Shown piece by piece: positions 58,086 to 64,000 of a stretch of 64,000 nt of DNA. Where the stretch lies: positions 5,022,001 to 5,086,000 of the forward strand of contig NZ_CP095078.1 in the NCBI RefSeq assembly GCF_022919075.1. Reading direction: 5' to 3'. Origin of the DNA: Nocardioides sp. W7 (GTDB lineage: Bacteria; Actinomycetota; Actinomycetes; Propionibacteriales; Nocardioidaceae). Each line of letters starts with the position of its first letter. Positions within the stretch are counted from its first letter, which is position 1. The position numbers and the translations under genes were made by a program. Under the pieces are notes generated by a model, which saw only the letters and a program-made list of their open reading frames with translations, was not told where the DNA came from and did not search any database.

Positions 58086-59285
58086 TCAGTACGTCGGCTG
58101 CGACGGGTCGATCTGGTTGACCCAGGCCACCACGCCACCGCCGACGTGGACGGCGTCGGCGTACCCGGCGCCCTTCACGATGGCGAGCGTCTCGGCCGAG
58201 CGGACGCCGGACTTGCAGTGCATGACGACCTGCTTGTCCGCGGGCAGCTTCTCCAGCGCGGAGCCGTTGAGGAACTCGCCCTTGGGGATCAGGACCGAGC
58301 CGGGGATCTTGTTGATCTCGTACTCGTTGGGCTCGCGCACGTCGACGAGCACGAAGTCGCGGGTGCCCTCCTCGCGCTCCTTCAGCATGTGCTCCAGGGT
58401 GGTGACCGAGATCGTCGAGCCGGCGGCCGCGTCGGCCGCCTCGTCGGAGATCGCGCCGCAGAAGGCGTCGTAGTCGATCAGGCCGGTGACGGTGGGGTTC
58501 TCGCCGCACAGCGCGCAGTTGGGGTCCTTGCGGACCTTCAGCTTGCGCCACTCCAGCTCGAGGGCGTCGTAGATGACCAGCTTGCCGATGGCCGGGTCGC
58601 CGATGCCGGTCAGGACCTTGATGGCCTCGTTGACCTGGATCGAGCCGATCGCGGCGCACAGGACGCCGAGCACGCCGCCCTCGGCGCAGCTCGGGACCAT
58701 GCCCGGCGGCGGGGGCTCGGGGTAGAGGCAGCGGTAGCACGGCGCGTCCGGGGCCATGCTGGGCGCGAAGACCGAGGCCTGGCCGTCGAAGCGGTAGATC
58801 GAGCCCCACACGTAGGGGATCCCCAGGAAGTACGCCGCGTCGTTGACCATGTAGCGGGTCGCGAAGTTGTCGGTGCCGTCGACGATCAGGTCGTAGCCCC
58901 TGAACACGTCCATGACGTTGTCGTTGTCGAGGCGCTGCTCGTGCAGGATCACCTCGACGTACGGGTTCGCCTCGGCGATCGACTCCTTGGCCGACTGGGC
59001 CTTGGACTTCCCGATGTCGGACTGGCCGTGGATGATCTGGCGCTGCAGGTTGGACTCGTCGACCTCGTCGAACTCCGCGATGCCGAGCGTGTGGACCCCG
59101 GCGGCGGCCAGGTAGAGCAGGGCCGGGCTGCCGAGGCCACCGGCCCCGATCACCAGCACCTTGGCGTTCTTGAGCCGCTTCTGCCCGCTCATCCCGACGT
59201 CGGGAATGATCAGGTGGCGGCTGTAGCGACGCACCTCGTCGATGGTCAGCTCGTCTGCGGGCTCCACCAGGGGCGGGAAGGACAC
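58086..59285 (-). CDS. moeZ: Adenylyltransferase/sulfurtransferase MoeZ
   Basis: 399 residues. MoeB/ThiF-type E1 domain: VLVIGAGGLGSPALLYLAAA (about 42-61), a zinc site from CYRC and CALC pairs, then a rhodanese domain ending with the persulfide Cys in VMHCKSGVRSAE. In actinobacteria it activates the small sulfur carriers (MoaD, CysO, thioamide carriers). GTG 59285 follows GAGGAGAGAGCC. It could supply sulfur to molybdopterin synthase for the hydroxylase in this window. Confidence 0.92.
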   Translation of the reverse strand: MSFPPLVEPADELTIDEVRRYSRHLIIPDVGMSGQKRLKNAKVLVIGAGGLGSPALLYLAAAGVHTLGIAEFDEVDESNLQRQIIHGQSDIGKSKAQSAKESIAEANPYVEVILHEQRLDNDNVMDVFRGYDLIVDGTDNFATRYMVNDAAYFLGIPYVWGSIYRFDGQASVFAPSMAPDAPCYRCLYPEPPPPGMVPSCAEGGVLGVLCAAIGSIQVNEAIKVLTGIGDPAIGKLVIYDALELEWRKLKVRKDPNCALCGENPTVTGLIDYDAFCGAISDEAADAAAGSTISVTTLEHMLKEREEGTRDFVLVDVREPNEYEINKIPGSVLIPKGEFLNGSALEKLPADKQVVMHCKSGVRSAETLAIVKGAGYADAVHVGGGVVAWVNQIDPSQPTY

Positions 59286-59461
59286 GGCTCTCTCCTCGTG
59301 TTGCGTTGGTCGTCGAACGCTCGGGCAACACCGGGCGGCCCGTCCGTGTTCCCTCCCATGTTCCCCGCGGCGCCGCGCCTCGCCGTACCGCGTCCCGTCA
59401 TCCGGACTCGACGTACCTGCGGGTAGGGTTCTGCGCTGCAGGACACACGTCAGGAGCACAG

Positions 59462-60100
59462 GTGAGCGCAGGGCAGTACGACGTCGAGGGGACCCGCCCC
59501 CGGGGTGGCCGGATGCCGCGGCGCGAGCGCCGCGCCCAGCTGCTCGAGTCGGCGCTCGGCGTGTTCGTCGCCCAGGGCTACCACGCGGCGGCGATGGACG
59601 ACATCGCCGAGCGGGCCGGTGTCTCCAAGCCGGTGCTCTACCAGCACTTCCCGGGCAAGCTCGACCTCTACCTCGCCCTGCTCGACGTCTCCTGCGACCA
59701 GATCATCGACAACTGCCGCCAGGCGCTGGAGTCCACCCAGGACAACAAGCAGCGGGTGGCGGCGGCCATCGACGTCTTCTTCGCCTACGTCGCCGAGGAC
59801 ACCGGCGCGTTCCGCCTGGTCTTCGAGTCCGACCTGACCAACGAGCCGGCGGTGCGCACGCACGTCGAGCGGGTCACCACCGAGTGCGCCACGCTGATCG
59901 CGGAGGTCATCCACGACGACACCGGGCTGCCCGACGAGGCGTCCCGCCTGCTCGCGGTGTCCCTGGTGGGAATGGCCCAGGTCTCGGCGCGGTTCTGGCT
60001 GACCGAGGCGGGCGGCATCAGCCGCCCCGACGCGGCCGCGCTCGTCGCGGGGCTGGCCTGGCGCGGCATCCGGGGCTACCCGAAGACCGACGAGCACTGA
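59462..60100 (+). CDS. TetR-family transcriptional regulator
   Basis: 212 residues. N-terminal TetR helix-turn-helix (RRAQLLESALGVFVAQGYHA, about 22-41, then DDIAERAGVSKPVLYQHF) and a ligand-binding C-terminal domain. GTG 59462 follows CAGGAG; an in-frame ATG at 59513 is an alternative. It is divergent from moeZ. The order moeZ, TetR, DUF3107, ferritin-like, DEAD helicase is conserved in many actinobacteria. Ligand unknown. Confidence 0.9.
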   Translation: MSAGQYDVEGTRPRGGRMPRRERRAQLLESALGVFVAQGYHAAAMDDIAERAGVSKPVLYQHFPGKLDLYLALLDVSCDQIIDNCRQALESTQDNKQRVAAAIDVFFAYVAEDTGAFRLVFESDLTNEPAVRTHVERVTTECATLIAEVIHDDTGLPDEASRLLAVSLVGMAQVSARFWLTEAGGISRPDAAALVAGLAWRGIRGYPKTDEH

Positions 60101-60164
60101 GCCGCGACAACCCCCGAGCCACCTGCACCACCCACCGAACGAACCCCGAACCGAAGGAGTACCC

Positions 60165-60386
60165 GTGGAGGTCAAGATCGGCGTCCAGCACTCGCCGCGC
60201 GAGCTGGTCGTGGACACTGCTGAGTCCGCCGAGAGCGTCGAGAAGCTGCTCGCGGACGCCGTGGCGGCCGGTGGCGTCTTCGTCCTGACCGACACCAAGG
60301 GCCGCAAGACCATCGTCCCCGCGGTCGGGATCTCGTACGTCGAGATCGGCGGCGGCGTCTCCGGCCAGGTCGGCTTCCGCAGCTAG
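60165..60386 (+). CDS. DUF3107 family protein
   Basis: 73 residues from GTG 60165, which has GAAGGAG upstream. It reads MEVKIGVQHSPRELVVDTAE, ending GISYVEIGGGVSGQVGFRS: the short beta-rich DUF3107 family that is widespread in actinobacteria next to a TetR gene. Function unknown. Confidence 0.92.
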   Translation: MEVKIGVQHSPRELVVDTAESAESVEKLLADAVAAGGVFVLTDTKGRKTIVPAVGISYVEIGGGVSGQVGFRS

Positions 60387-60402
60387 CACCGAACCGACCC
60401 CG

Positions 60403-60678
60403 ATGCTCGTCAGCGACCTGTTGTGGGCCCTCCTGGGTGGCGCGGGCATCGGGATCCTCGGCAAGTGGCTCGCCCCGCCCGGGCGGGACGAGGTGCCGCT
60501 GTGGGTCACCGTGCTCTGCGGAGTCGGCGGCGTCTTCGTCGGCAACGCGATCTACATCAGCGTCTGGACGCCCACCACCCCCGGCTTCGACTGGTGGCGA
60601 CACGTCTGGCAGGTCGGCGTCGCCGCCGTGCTGGTCACCGCCGCGGCGGCCGCCTCCGGCCGCCGGCGGGACCGCTAG
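60403..60678 (+). CDS. Small three-helix membrane protein (GlsB/YeaQ/YmgE-like)
   Basis: 91 residues with three hydrophobic helices (about 5-22, 33-53, 68-84) and a Gly-rich first helix, LLGGAGIGILGKWLAPPGRD, similar to transglycosylase-associated GlsB/YeaQ proteins. Its start is 16 bases after the DUF3107 stop, so the two are likely co-transcribed. Function unknown. The family assignment is tentative. Confidence 0.65.
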   Translation: MLVSDLLWALLGGAGIGILGKWLAPPGRDEVPLWVTVLCGVGGVFVGNAIYISVWTPTTPGFDWWRHVWQVGVAAVLVTAAAAASGRRRDR

Positions 60679-60705
60679 CGCGGGTCAGCTGGTACGACGG
60701 CCCGC

Positions 60706-61431
60706 TCAGCTGTCGAGGCCGAGCTCGGTCATCCGGTCGGTGTGCCGCTCGGTGAGCCGGGCGAACATCCGGCCGATCGCCGCCAGGTCGAGCCCGGGCC
60801 GGTCCACCCCGCCGGCCAACAGCGACGACAGCGCGTCGCGGTCGGCCGCGACCCGCTGGGCCTGGATCAGGGCCTCCCCCATCAGTCGCCGGCCCCACAG
60901 CGCCAGCCGGCCGCCGAGGCGGTGGTCGGCCACGATCGCGGCGCGGACCCGGTCGACGACGAACGCGGCGTGCCCGGTGTCCTCCAGAGAGGCCACCACC
61001 AGGTCGCGCGTGGCGCTGTCGAGGTAGGCGGCGATCTCGCGGTAGAAGTCGTTGGCGAGCCCGTCGCCGACGTACGCCTTGATCAGGCCCTCGAACCAGT
61101 CCGAGGGGGCCGTGTGCTCGTGGAACAGGTCGATCGCCTCGCGGAACGGCTTCATCGCCGCGAACGGGTCCGCGCCGAGCTCGGTGATCCGCGCATGGAC
61201 CGCGGCGACCTTCGTGAACTCCCTGCTGGCCATCGTCGCGATGGCCACCTTGTCCTCGAGCGTCGGCGCGAGCTTGGCGTCCTCGGCCAGCCGCTCGAAC
61301 GCCGAGATCTCGCCGTACGCGATGACGCCGAGCAGGTCGACGACGGCCTCGCGGTAGACCGGGTCCTGGAAGGCCAGGGGCGTTCCGTCGTCGAGGGAGC
61401 CCTCGGGCGTGTCGGCTGTCGATGGGGCCAC
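60706..61431 (-). CDS. Ferritin-like protein (MiaE-type hydroxylase fold)
   Basis: 241 residues, nearly all helical. The Glu/His helices of a di-iron four-helix bundle are suggested by YGEISAFERLAEDAKL (about 39-54), ASREFTKVAAVHARI, and later DWFEGLIKAYVGDG and DTGHAAFVVDRVRA. It resembles the ferritin-like proteins related to tRNA hydroxylase MiaE that neighbour RhlE-type helicases in actinobacteria. The true substrate is unproven. Divergent from the helicase gene. Confidence 0.78.
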   Translation of the reverse strand: MAPSTADTPEGSLDDGTPLAFQDPVYREAVVDLLGVIAYGEISAFERLAEDAKLAPTLEDKVAIATMASREFTKVAAVHARITELGADPFAAMKPFREAIDLFHEHTAPSDWFEGLIKAYVGDGLANDFYREIAAYLDSATRDLVVASLEDTGHAAFVVDRVRAAIVADHRLGGRLALWGRRLMGEALIQAQRVAADRDALSSLLAGGVDRPGLDLAAIGRMFARLTERHTDRMTELGLDS

Positions 61432-61597
61432 CCACGCACCCTACCGATAGACTGGTCCGCAAGAGGGCGCGCCCGCCCGTGGTCATCACGACCTAAAGCG
61501 AGCCGCCCCGGTATGTGCGCGGCAGACCGCACCTGAGTCCGCCGCTTCCGACTTCTCCCTCGGTCGATCCCGGCTGACTCCAGAAAGCGACAAGATC

Positions 61598-63073
61598 CTG
61601 ACCACGTTCCGAGAGCTCGGGGTTATCCCCGAGATTTGCGATGCCCTGGACCGCCACGGCATCACGACCCCCTTCGCCATCCAGGAGATGACCCTCTCCG
61701 TCGCCCTGATGGGCACCGACCTGATCGGCCAGGCCCGCACCGGCACCGGTAAGACCCTCGCGTTCGGCATCCCGGTGCTGCAGCGCAGCGTCTCGCCGAC
61801 CGACCCGGCGTACGCCGACCTGCCGCAGGGCAAGCCGCAGGCCCTCATCGTCGCCCCGACCCGCGAGCTCGCGCTCCAGGTCTCCAGCGACCTCTCCATC
61901 GCCAGCAAGGACACCGGTCTCCGGGTCCTGACCGTCTACGGCGGCGTCGGCTACGACACGCAGCTGGAGACGCTGGAGTCCGGCGTCGACATCGTCGTCG
62001 GCACGCCGGGCCGGCTGATCGACCTCGCGAACCGTCGCGCCCTCGACCTGTCCCACGTGCACGCGCTGGTGCTCGACGAGGCCGACGAGATGCTCGACCT
62101 GGGCTTCCTGCCCGACGTCGAGCGGATCCTGCGGATGACGCCCGAGACCCGCCAGACGATGCTGTTCTCGGCCACCATGCCGTCGGCGATCGTGGCGCTG
62201 GCCCGCATCCACATGCGGCACCCGATGAACATCCGCGCCGAGTCGTCGTACGACACCTCGATGGTGCCGGCGACCGCGCAGTTCATCTACCAGGCCCACG
62301 ACCTCGACAAGCCGGAGATCATCGGCCGGATCCTGCAGGCCGAGGACGCCGAGAAGATCATCGTCTTCACCCGCACCAAGCGGCAGTCGCAGCGGATCGC
62401 CGACGACCTGGCCGAGCGCGGCTTCAGCGCCAGTCCCCTGCACGGCGACATGGCCCAGGTGGCGCGCGAGAAGGCCCTGACGAAGTTCCGCGAGGACAAG
62501 ATCCGGGTCCTGGTCGCGACCGACGTCGCGGCGCGCGGCATCGACGTCCGCGGGGTCTCGCACGTCATCAACTACACCTGCCCCGAGGACGACAAGACCT
62601 ACGTCCACCGGATCGGCCGCACCGGCCGCGCCGGCGCGTCGGGCATCGCGATCACCTTCGTCGACTGGGCGGACCTGCACCGCTGGAAGATGATCAACAA
62701 GACCCTCGACCTGCCCTTCGACGAGCCGCAGGAGACGTACTCCACCTCCGAGCACCTCTTCCACGACCAGGGCATCCCGCCCGGCACCAAGGGCCGCATC
62801 GTCGACCCGGCGCCGGTCGAGCGCAAGCCGCGCGAGGACCGCGAGCGGCGGGACGGCGATCGTGCCGCGCGCTCCGGCAACCGCAACCGGACGCGCACCC
62901 GCAGCGGCGACAAGGTCGCCTCCGAAGGCTCGGCCCCCGCCGCAGCCGCCTCCGAGACCGCTCCGCCCGCCGAGGGTGGCGAGCGCCCCGCCGGTGCGAG
63001 CCGCAACCGGCGCCGCCGCCGATCCTCCGGTGGTGGCGGCTCCGACGCCGCTCCGGCCCCCGCGGACGCCTGA
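61598..63073 (+). CDS. DEAD-box RNA helicase (RhlE-type), apparent non-canonical start
   Basis: 491 residues if translation begins at the CTG at 61598 (LTTFRELGVIPEICDAL). The Q motif region (FRELG to TTPFAIQ), motif I ARTGTGKT, DEAD box LVLDEADEMLDLGF, SAT motif FSATMP and helicase C motifs ARGIDV and HRIGRTGRAG are intact. The C-terminal about 95 residues are basic and low-complexity (RNRNRTRTRSG-like, then RRRRRS), typical for RNA binding. From the stop at 61448 to the ATG at 61688 there is no in-frame ATG, GTG or TTG; starting at 61688 would remove the Q motif. Either a CTG/ATC start or a sequence error is implied. Confidence 0.85.
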   Translation: MTTFRELGVIPEICDALDRHGITTPFAIQEMTLSVALMGTDLIGQARTGTGKTLAFGIPVLQRSVSPTDPAYADLPQGKPQALIVAPTRELALQVSSDLSIASKDTGLRVLTVYGGVGYDTQLETLESGVDIVVGTPGRLIDLANRRALDLSHVHALVLDEADEMLDLGFLPDVERILRMTPETRQTMLFSATMPSAIVALARIHMRHPMNIRAESSYDTSMVPATAQFIYQAHDLDKPEIIGRILQAEDAEKIIVFTRTKRQSQRIADDLAERGFSASPLHGDMAQVAREKALTKFREDKIRVLVATDVAARGIDVRGVSHVINYTCPEDDKTYVHRIGRTGRAGASGIAITFVDWADLHRWKMINKTLDLPFDEPQETYSTSEHLFHDQGIPPGTKGRIVDPAPVERKPREDRERRDGDRAARSGNRNRTRTRSGDKVASEGSAPAAAASETAPPAEGGERPAGASRNRRRRRSSGGGGSDAAPAPADA

Positions 63074-63089
63074 GCCTGACGATCGACCC

Positions 63090-63124
63090 GGAGCCCCCGG
63101 CGTACCTGGTACGCCGGGGGCTCC
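63090..63124. terminator. Bidirectional terminator between helicase and L,D-transpeptidase genes
   Basis: Perfect 17-bp arms GGAGCCCCCGGCGTACC and GGTACGCCGGGGGCTCC separated by one T (the effective loop is larger). It lies between converging genes ending at 63073 and 63186. Confidence 0.8.
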
Positions 63125-63185
63125 GTCGTCGTCGGCCGGCTCGCACTCGACGCCGGAGCGCACGTCGTACGCCCGGGGCTCCGGC

Positions 63186-63872
63186 CTACGCCGTCACGAC
63201 GACCGTGGTGCCGAGCGGCGCGAACTCCCACAGGGCGATCGCGTCCGCGCGGCGCTGCCGGACGCAGCCGTGGGACTGCGGGGTGCCGAGCTGGGCGACG
63301 GTCTGCACCTGCTTGCCCTCGTCGACGGGGATGTCGTGGAAGCCGATGGCGGCGCCGGTGTCCCCGCGGGTGAACCGCACGAAGTACTTCATCGTCCCGG
63401 AGTCGTCGATGCCGACGGCGTCCTCGGAGCGCGAGTAGACGTCGTACGTGCCGGGGTCCAGGTTGTCGGAGAGGCTGCCGGAGACCGGATAGGTACGACG
63501 CACCTGCTCGCCCTCCTCGACCAGCCACACCCGCTGCCTGCTCTCGCTGAAGACGATGCGGCGACCGCTGCCGGAGTCCGCCGGCAGGGTGGTGTCGGCG
63601 GCGGGGTCGACCACGACCGGAGCGACCGGCTCGGCCTGCGGGGTCGGCTCCGCCGCGCTCGCCCGGTCCGCGGCGACCTCGGCCGCCGCGGGCTGCTGGT
63701 CGGCCTGCTTGTCCTGCACGATCGCGGCCGAGGGGCCGCCGGAGCCCGACAGGGCGGCGGGCAGCGCGCCGGTGCCGCCGAGCACCGCGACGGCGGTGAC
63801 CGCCAGCGAGGCTCCCAGCACCGAGATCCGGCCGTAGCGGGGCCGGACCGAGGTCGCCTTGTGCCGGCTCAC
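63186..63872 (-). CDS. L,D-transpeptidase (YkuD domain), membrane-anchored
   Basis: 228 residues. An N-terminal transmembrane or signal segment (about 16-40) is followed by an Ala/Pro/Glu-rich linker to about residue 100, then a YkuD domain with catalytic GFHDIP (His179) and SHGCVR (His201, Cys203). The enzyme makes 3-3 cross-links in peptidoglycan outside the cytoplasm. A Gln replaces the usual Met or Leu after HGCVR. The GTG at 63872 overlaps the stop of the upstream gene. Confidence 0.9.
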   Translation of the reverse strand: MSRHKATSVRPRYGRISVLGASLAVTAVAVLGGTGALPAALSGSGGPSAAIVQDKQADQQPAAAEVAADRASAAEPTPQAEPVAPVVVDPAADTTLPADSGSGRRIVFSESRQRVWLVEEGEQVRRTYPVSGSLSDNLDPGTYDVYSRSEDAVGIDDSGTMKYFVRFTRGDTGAAIGFHDIPVDEGKQVQTVAQLGTPQSHGCVRQRRADAIALWEFAPLGTTVVVTA

Positions 63873-64000
63873 TTCTTCTTCGCCCGCCGGGTCGGCTTGC
63901 GCTGGGAACGGACGACCAGGTTGGCGGCGACCTCCCGGTAGGCGGCCGCGCCCTTGCTCGACCGGCTGGTGGCGAGGATCGACCGGCCGGCGGCGGGGGC
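63869..64000 (-). CDS. C-terminal fragment, possibly a MinD/ParA-like ATPase (cut by window edge)
   Basis: The frame enters from the right edge and ends at the TGA at 63869-63871. The visible 43 residues read GRSILATSRSSKGAAAYREV, then AANLVVRSQ and a Lys/Arg-rich end KPTRRAKKK. This resembles the tail of actinobacterial MinD/ParA-like ATPases, but too little is visible for a firm call. It is coupled by GTGA overlap to the L,D-transpeptidase. Confidence 0.35.
   Translation of the reverse strand, partial: APAAGRSILATSRSSKGAAAYREVAANLVVRSQRKPTRRAKKK

Overview
The window looks like a chromosomal segment of a high-GC actinobacterium, most likely Nocardioides or a close relative in the Nocardioidaceae. 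This rests on the very high GC, frequent GTG starts, many 4-base GTGA/ATGA stop-start overlaps, and actinobacterial markers: whiB7, uvrD2, mycoredoxin, adnAB, MoeZ, DUF3107, UPF0182 and a DUF2342 zincin. I see no tRNA, rRNA, CRISPR, transposase or phage gene.

Layout. 0-6.4 kb holds a housekeeping block: UPF0182, a PDZ/S16 protease, moaE, a DUF2342 metalloprotease, a Nudix protein, a YgjP-type peptidase and a PHP-domain protein. 6.4-10.5 kb has a DnaA-box-like cluster, an enoyl-CoA hydratase, small zinc proteins, an orphan cyclodehydratase-like protein, and the whiB7 locus with a complete leader (promoter, upstream ORF, attenuator) followed by two tandem small paralogues. 10.5-23 kb is redox and DNA repair: uvrD2, mycoredoxin, nudC, deoD, a flavin monooxygenase, adnB-adnA and a DJ-1/PfpI protein. 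23.4-25.4 kb is a two-gene operon of carbamate kinase and a barbiturase/cyanurate-hydrolase-type ring-opening enzyme. 25.6-31.9 kb holds an SDR, two ion transporters with an SPFH-like protein, a NarL-type two-component system and a DUF985 cupin. 32-40.7 kb holds a large secreted M14 peptidase, hyuA-hyuB, an acyltransferase and a YqeY-like protein. 40.7-54.5 kb holds an antiporter, an amidase, a five-gene operon (NCS2 permease plus a three-subunit molybdenum hydroxylase and CoxG), a PucR regulator, and a divergent DUF2877-fdrA-DUF1116 operon. 54.5-64 kb holds a large membrane protein, DoxX, an alkyltransferase-like protein, moeZ, TetR, DUF3107, a ferritin-like protein, a DEAD-box helicase and an L,D-transpeptidase.

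How the genes may work together. The most interesting reading joins the two catabolic blocks. The permease would import a nucleobase such as uracil, the molybdenum hydroxylase would oxidise it to barbiturate, and the ring-opening amidohydrolase would give ureidomalonate. The FdrA/DUF1116/DUF2877 set is related to the genes linked to oxamate carbamoyltransferase of allantoin fermenters. It could phosphorolyse ureidomalonate, a one-carbon homologue of oxalurate, to malonamate and carbamoyl phosphate. Carbamate kinase would then make ATP and the amidase would release malonate and ammonia. Each family assignment is well supported; the assembled pathway is inference.

Non-coding structure is rich: long intergenic palindromes, two sites with paired ~50-bp palindromic repeats, two REP-like elements lying in frame inside genes, and many perfect hairpin terminators between convergent or consecutive genes.
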